From the NCBI GenBank assembly GCA_937895975.1, contig CALBLG010000158.1, positions 1 through 24,103 on the forward strand: DNA of 24,103 nt. Direction: 5' to 3'. The notes under the pieces are model-generated. The model was not told the origin of the DNA. It was given only the letters and a program-made list of their open reading frames with translations, and searched no databases. This DNA comes from an uncultured Slackia sp. (GTDB lineage: Bacteria > Actinomycetota > Coriobacteriia > Coriobacteriales > Eggerthellaceae). The translations under genes were made by a program, and so were the position numbers. Positions 20,611 to 24,103 of the stretch are shown one piece after another (within the stretch, counting starts at the first letter, position 1; each line of letters starts with the position of its first letter).

Positions 20611-21236
20611 TATGCAAGCACCTCCTCGAGGCGTTCCAGGGCGGCCACGGTGAGCACGAGCTGCTTGTTGTCGAGCAGTTCGTAGGTGTTGGCGGCCGAG
20701 ACGGGAATGATGTTGACGTTCTCGAGGTTGCGGAACGACAGGAACGTGTTCACGTCGTCGTCAGCGATCACGACGGTGGCGCGACCCTTGTCGAAGCCCA
20801 GAGCCTCCATGGCGGCCTTCGCGTCTTTGGTACGAGGAGCCTCGAAAGCGAACTGGTCAACCACGGTGAGCTGCTCGTCGGCCAGCTTGGCAGACAGCGC
20901 GGAGCGCATAGCCAGCTTGACTTCCTTGCGGTTCACGCGGAACGCGTAGGAACGGGTGTGGGGGCCGAACACGGTGCCGCCGCCAACCCACTGAGGGGAG
21001 CGGATGGAACCCTGGCGGGCACGACCGGTGCCCTTCTGGCGCCACGGCTTCTTGCCGCCGCCGCGAACTTCGCCACGGGTCTTCGTGTTAGCAGTGCCCT
21101 GACGCAGGCCGGCGCGATAGGCACGCACGACCGTGTGCATCACGTGGATGTTCGGCTCGATGCCGAACACGGCGTCGTTCAGCTCGACGGACTTAACCGT
21201 CTTGCCTGCGACGTCTTTGATGTCAATAGTAGCCAT
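20610..21236 (-). CDS. rplD: 50S ribosomal protein L4
   Basis: 208 residues from ATG 21236 (MATIDIKDVAGKTV). The rRNA-binding loop is clear: RQGTANTKTRGEVRGGGKKP, WRQKGTGRARQGS and GGGTVFGPHTRSY. L4 lines the exit tunnel; in some bacteria it also represses its own operon. AGGAG lies 10 nt upstream; a ten-codon longer frame has no site of its own. 29 nt after rplC. Confidence 0.97.
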   Translation of the reverse strand: MATIDIKDVAGKTVKSVELNDAVFGIEPNIHVMHTVVRAYRAGLRQGTANTKTRGEVRGGGKKPWRQKGTGRARQGSIRSPQWVGGGTVFGPHTRSYAFRVNRKEVKLAMRSALSAKLADEQLTVVDQFAFEAPRTKDAKAAMEALGFDKGRATVVIADDDVNTFLSFRNLENVNIIPVSAANTYELLDNKQLVLTVAALERLEEVLA

Positions 21237-21265
21237 TGTGGTGTTTCTCCTAATAAAGCGGGGCA

Positions 21266-21886
21266 CTAGGCCATGCGGACGCGAACGATGCCGTTCTTGC
21301 CGCCCGGCACGGCGCCCTTCACGAGGATCAGGTTCTGCTCGGCGTCAACGCGAACAACCTCGAGGTTCTTCACGGTAACGGTGTCGCAGCCCATGTGACC
21401 CGGAAGGCGGACGCCCTTGAAGACGCGGGAAGGCGTAGCGCACTGGCCGATGGAACCGGGAGCGCGATGGAAGTGCGCGCCGTGTCCACCAGGGCCGCCG
21501 GCGAAGCCATGGCGCTTGATAACGCCCTGGTAGCCCTTGCCCTTGGAAGTGCCGGTGACGTCAACCTTCTTCACGTCGGCGAAAGCCGCGACGGTCTGCA
21601 GGTCGCCGGTCTTGTACTCGGAAGCGTTCTCGACGCGAACCTCGCGCAGGTAGCGCACGGGCTCGGTGCCGAGCTTCGCGAAATGGCCGCCCATGGGCTT
21701 GGTGACCTTCTTGGGCTTGATGGCGCCGAAGCCGAGCTGAACAGCCTCATAGCCGTCGGTAGCAGCGGTCTTCACCTGGCAGACCTTGTTGGGCTCAGCC
21801 ACGATGATGGTGACGGGCACAACCTGGTCGTCCTCATTGAAGATCTGAGTCATGCCGATCTTCTTGCCGTAGATGGCGTTGATCAT
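21266..21886 (-). CDS. rplC: 50S ribosomal protein L3
   Basis: 206 residues from ATG 21886 (MINAIYGKKIGMTQIF). Family blocks: KGKGYQGVIKRHGFAGGPGG, HGAHFHRAPGSIGQ and RLPGHMG. L3 nucleates 50S assembly near the peptidyl-transferase centre. An ATG three codons upstream is too close (3 nt) to the AAGGAG; 21886 has 8 nt spacing. The ribosome-binding site overlaps the rpsJ stop codon. Confidence 0.97.
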   Translation of the reverse strand: MINAIYGKKIGMTQIFNEDDQVVPVTIIVAEPNKVCQVKTAATDGYEAVQLGFGAIKPKKVTKPMGGHFAKLGTEPVRYLREVRVENASEYKTGDLQTVAAFADVKKVDVTGTSKGKGYQGVIKRHGFAGGPGGHGAHFHRAPGSIGQCATPSRVFKGVRLPGHMGCDTVTVKNLEVVRVDAEQNLILVKGAVPGGKNGIVRVRMA

Positions 21887-21898
21887 CTCATACACTCC

Positions 21899-22207
21899 TT
21901 ACAGCTTGATCTCGATGTCGACACCAGCCGGGAGGTCGAGGCGCATGAGCGAATCAACCGTGTTCGGGGTGGGCTCGAGAATGTCGATCAGGCGCTTGTG
22001 CGTGCGCATCTCAAACTGCTCGCGGGAGTCTTTGTCGACGTGCGGGCCTTTGACGACGCAGTACAGGTTGCGCTCGGTGGGCAGAGGGATAGGTCCGGAA
22101 ACCTTGGCACCGGTCTTCTGGGCGGTGTCGACGATGAGCTTGGTGGACTGATCCACAATCTCATGGTCGTAGCCCTTCAGGCGGATGCGAATCTTCTGAT
22201 TAGCCAC
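21899..22207 (-). CDS. rpsJ: 30S ribosomal protein S10
   Basis: 102 residues from GTG 22207, which gives the universal N-terminus (M)ANQKIRIRLKGYDHEIVD. Later blocks: GPIPLPTERNLYCVVKGPHV, then EQFEMRTHKRLIDI. GGAGG (22220-22216) is 8 nt from the GTG but only 2 nt from the ATG at 22213, so GTG is preferred. S10 is in the 30S head and also acts as NusE in antitermination. 34 nt after fusA. Confidence 0.95.
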   Translation of the reverse strand: MANQKIRIRLKGYDHEIVDQSTKLIVDTAQKTGAKVSGPIPLPTERNLYCVVKGPHVDKDSREQFEMRTHKRLIDILEPTPNTVDSLMRLDLPAGVDIEIKL

Positions 22208-22241
22208 TTTCATTTCCTCCATGAATTAAGCGGTTCGCCGA

Positions 22242-24103
22242 TTAGGCGTTGCCGCCGGCCTTGCTGATAATATCCGCGGCCACGTTCTTGGGAACGGGCT
22301 CGTAGGAATCGAACTGCATGGTGTACGTCGCGCGGCCCTGCGTACCAGAACGCAGGTCGGTGGCGTAGCCGAACATCATACCCAGCGGCACCTTCGCGGA
22401 GATGGCCACAGCGCCGTTGCGCTGCTCCTGGCCCTGAATCATGCCGCGGCGGCTCGGGATATCGCCCATGACGAAGCCGGTGTACTCTTCGGGAGTCTCG
22501 ACTTCAACAGCCATGACGGGCTCGAGGATGACCGGGTCGGACTTGCGCAAGGCGTCCTTGATGGCCATGGAGCCAGCGACCTTGAAGGCGGCCTCAGAAG
22601 AGTCAACCTCGTGGTAAGAGCCGTCGATGAGCTCGACGCGAACGTCCTCGACCGGGTAGCCAGCCAGAACGCCAGAATGCAGCGCTTCCTGGATGCCCTT
22701 GTCGATCGCGGGGATGTACTCCTTGGGCACAACGCCGCCAACGATCTTGTTCTCGAACTCGTAGCCCTTGCCGGCCTCTTGCGGGTACATGTTGATGACC
22801 GCATGGCCGTACTGGCCGCGACCACCGGACTGACGCACGAACTTGCCCTCGGCGCCCAGAACCTCGTGGCCCGGACGCTCGCGGTAAGCAACCTGCGGCT
22901 TGCCGACGTTAGCCTCGACCTTGAACTCGCGCAGCAAGCGGTCGATGATGATCTCGAGGTGCAGCTCGCCCATGCCGGCGATGATGGTCTGGCCGGTCTC
23001 GTGGTTGGTGGACACGCGGAACGTCGGGTCCTCTTCAGCCAGCTTCTGCAGCGCGAGGCTCATCTTGTCCTGCTCGGCCTTGGTCTTCGGCTCGACGGCG
23101 ATGTCGATAACCGGGTCGGCGAACTGCATGGACTCGAGGATGATCGGGTGATCTTCGTCGCACAGCGTGTCGCCGGTGGTGGTGTTCTTCAGACCAACGA
23201 CGGCAACGATGTCGCCAGCGGAGCACTTATCGATGTCAACACGCTGGTTGGAGTGCATCTGCAGCAGACGGCCGATGCGCTCGTTCTTGTCCTTGGTGGC
23301 GTTGACCACGTAGGAGCCGGAATCGAGCGAGCCCGAGTACACGCGCAGGTAGGTGAGCTTGCCGACGAACGGGTCGGTCATGATCTTGAAGGCGAGAGCC
23401 GCGAACGGGGCCTTCGGATCGGACGGACGCTCGTCTTCCTCGCCGGTCTCGGGGTTGGTACCCTTGATGGCGGGAACGTCGGGAGGAGCGGGCAGGTAGT
23501 CGACAACGGCGTCGAGCAGTTCCTGAACGCCCTTGTTCTTGTAGGCGGAGCCCACGAACACGGGGTTGATCTTGCACTCGATGACGCCCTTGCGCAGAGC
23601 AGCCTTGAGCTCTTCGACGGTGAACTCCTCGTCCATGAGGACTTTCTCCATCAGGTCGTCGTCGCAGTCGGCGGCGGCGTCAACGAGCTCCTGGCGGTAC
23701 ATGGCGGCATCCTCGGCGAACTCGTCCGGAATGGCGTCCATGGGCTCGGGGTAGGTCATGCCCTTGTCGTCGGCCTTGAAGTCCCATGCAGTCATGGTGA
23801 CCAGGTCGATGACGCCCCAGAAGTTGTCCTCGGCGCCCATAGGCAGCTGAGCGGCAACAGCGTTGGCGTTCAGGCGATCTTTCATCGTCTGAATCGCGTG
23901 CAGGAAGTCGGCGCCCACGCGGTCGTACTTGTTGATGAACGCGATGCGGGGCACGCCGTAGCGCTCAGCCTGACGCCACACGGTCTCGGACTGAGGCTGG
24001 ACGCCGGCAACGGCGTCGAAGACGGCAACGGTGCCGTCGAGAACACGAAGGGAACGCTCGACCTCAGCGGTGAAGTCGACGTGGCCCGGGGTGTCGATGA
24101 TCT
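22242..24103 (-). CDS. fusA: Elongation factor G, 5' end cut by window edge
   Basis: 620 residues visible; about 75 N-terminal residues including the P-loop lie beyond the window. The first visible residues are IIDTPGHVDFTAEVERSLRV (G3/switch II), then GVQPQSETVWRQAERYGVPR and the G4 motif NKYD (usually NKMD in EF-G; the base-reading Asn, Lys and Asp are intact). Domain IV/V blocks are present: GRGQYGHAVINMYPQ, MAIKDALRKSDPVILEP and GDIPSRRGMIQGQ. EF-G moves tRNAs through the ribosome by GTP hydrolysis and helps recycling. It precedes rpsJ directly; tuf, the common gene in between, is absent. Confidence 0.97.
   Translation of the reverse strand, partial: IIDTPGHVDFTAEVERSLRVLDGTVAVFDAVAGVQPQSETVWRQAERYGVPRIAFINKYDRVGADFLHAIQTMKDRLNANAVAAQLPMGAEDNFWGVIDLVTMTAWDFKADDKGMTYPEPMDAIPDEFAEDAAMYRQELVDAAADCDDDLMEKVLMDEEFTVEELKAALRKGVIECKINPVFVGSAYKNKGVQELLDAVVDYLPAPPDVPAIKGTNPETGEEDERPSDPKAPFAALAFKIMTDPFVGKLTYLRVYSGSLDSGSYVVNATKDKNERIGRLLQMHSNQRVDIDKCSAGDIVAVVGLKNTTTGDTLCDEDHPIILESMQFADPVIDIAVEPKTKAEQDKMSLALQKLAEEDPTFRVSTNHETGQTIIAGMGELHLEIIIDRLLREFKVEANVGKPQVAYRERPGHEVLGAEGKFVRQSGGRGQYGHAVINMYPQEAGKGYEFENKIVGGVVPKEYIPAIDKGIQEALHSGVLAGYPVEDVRVELIDGSYHEVDSSEAAFKVAGSMAIKDALRKSDPVILEPVMAVEVETPEEYTGFVMGDIPSRRGMIQGQEQRNGAVAISAKVPLGMMFGYATDLRSGTQGRATYTMQFDSYEPVPKNVAADIISKAGGNA

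Overview
The window reads as chromosome of a high-GC anaerobic actinobacterium. My best guess is class Coriobacteriia (Eggerthellaceae / Slackia-like). This rests on codon bias, the anaerobe peroxide-defence genes (PerR-like regulator, rubredoxin, reverse rubrerythrin), Tat lipoprotein transport and an ECF vitamin importer; it is an inference, with no marker gene compared. Most genes are on the minus strand. No tRNA, rRNA, CRISPR array or transposase is visible.

Layout: 1-684 is the 5' part of a sodium:amino-acid symporter gene. 989-2083 holds two tandem FMN-binding split-barrel paralogues separated by a 21-bp inverted repeat. 2229-5742 is a riboflavin-import operon: promoter, FMN riboswitch, RibU-like S component, fused double ATPase EcfA1A2, and EcfT. 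5743-6184 is non-coding, with a near-identical direct repeat and the glmU terminator. glmU (6185-7591) and glmM (17001-18371) supply UDP-GlcNAc for the cell wall.

7714-8058 is the most novel part. A 41-codon gene for a single-span membrane peptide lies on the minus strand. Its promoter overlaps a perfect Gram-positive/actinobacterial LexA (SOS) box. A promoter and hairpin on the opposite strand could make a roughly 90-nt convergent RNA reaching its stop codon. The two ends of the locus are inverted repeats of each other. I read this as a candidate SOS-induced type I toxin-antitoxin-like module, not recognised from any named family.

8064-8912 is a divergent TrmB-like methyltransferase. 9075-10947 is a peroxide-defence operon: a PerR-like regulator and a single ORF joining flavin reductase, rubredoxin and reverse rubrerythrin, with an internal ribosome-binding site at the junction. 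A DUF3783 gene follows.

11437-16841 is a nickel-type ABC importer: nikA (Tat lipoprotein), fused nikB-nikC permease, nikD with a 13-histidine N-terminus, an intrinsic terminator, then a short nikE. Its promoter carries two GTGTTAC-N13-GTAACAC-type sites, the form described for Geobacter NikR, placed 42 bp apart.

18558-19481 is an EamA exporter and 19772-20236 is luxS. The end (20326-24103) is fusA-rpsJ-rplC-rplD-rplW, where tuf is absent between fusA and rpsJ, and the S10 operon stops after rplW at a strong bidirectional terminator shared with convergent luxS.
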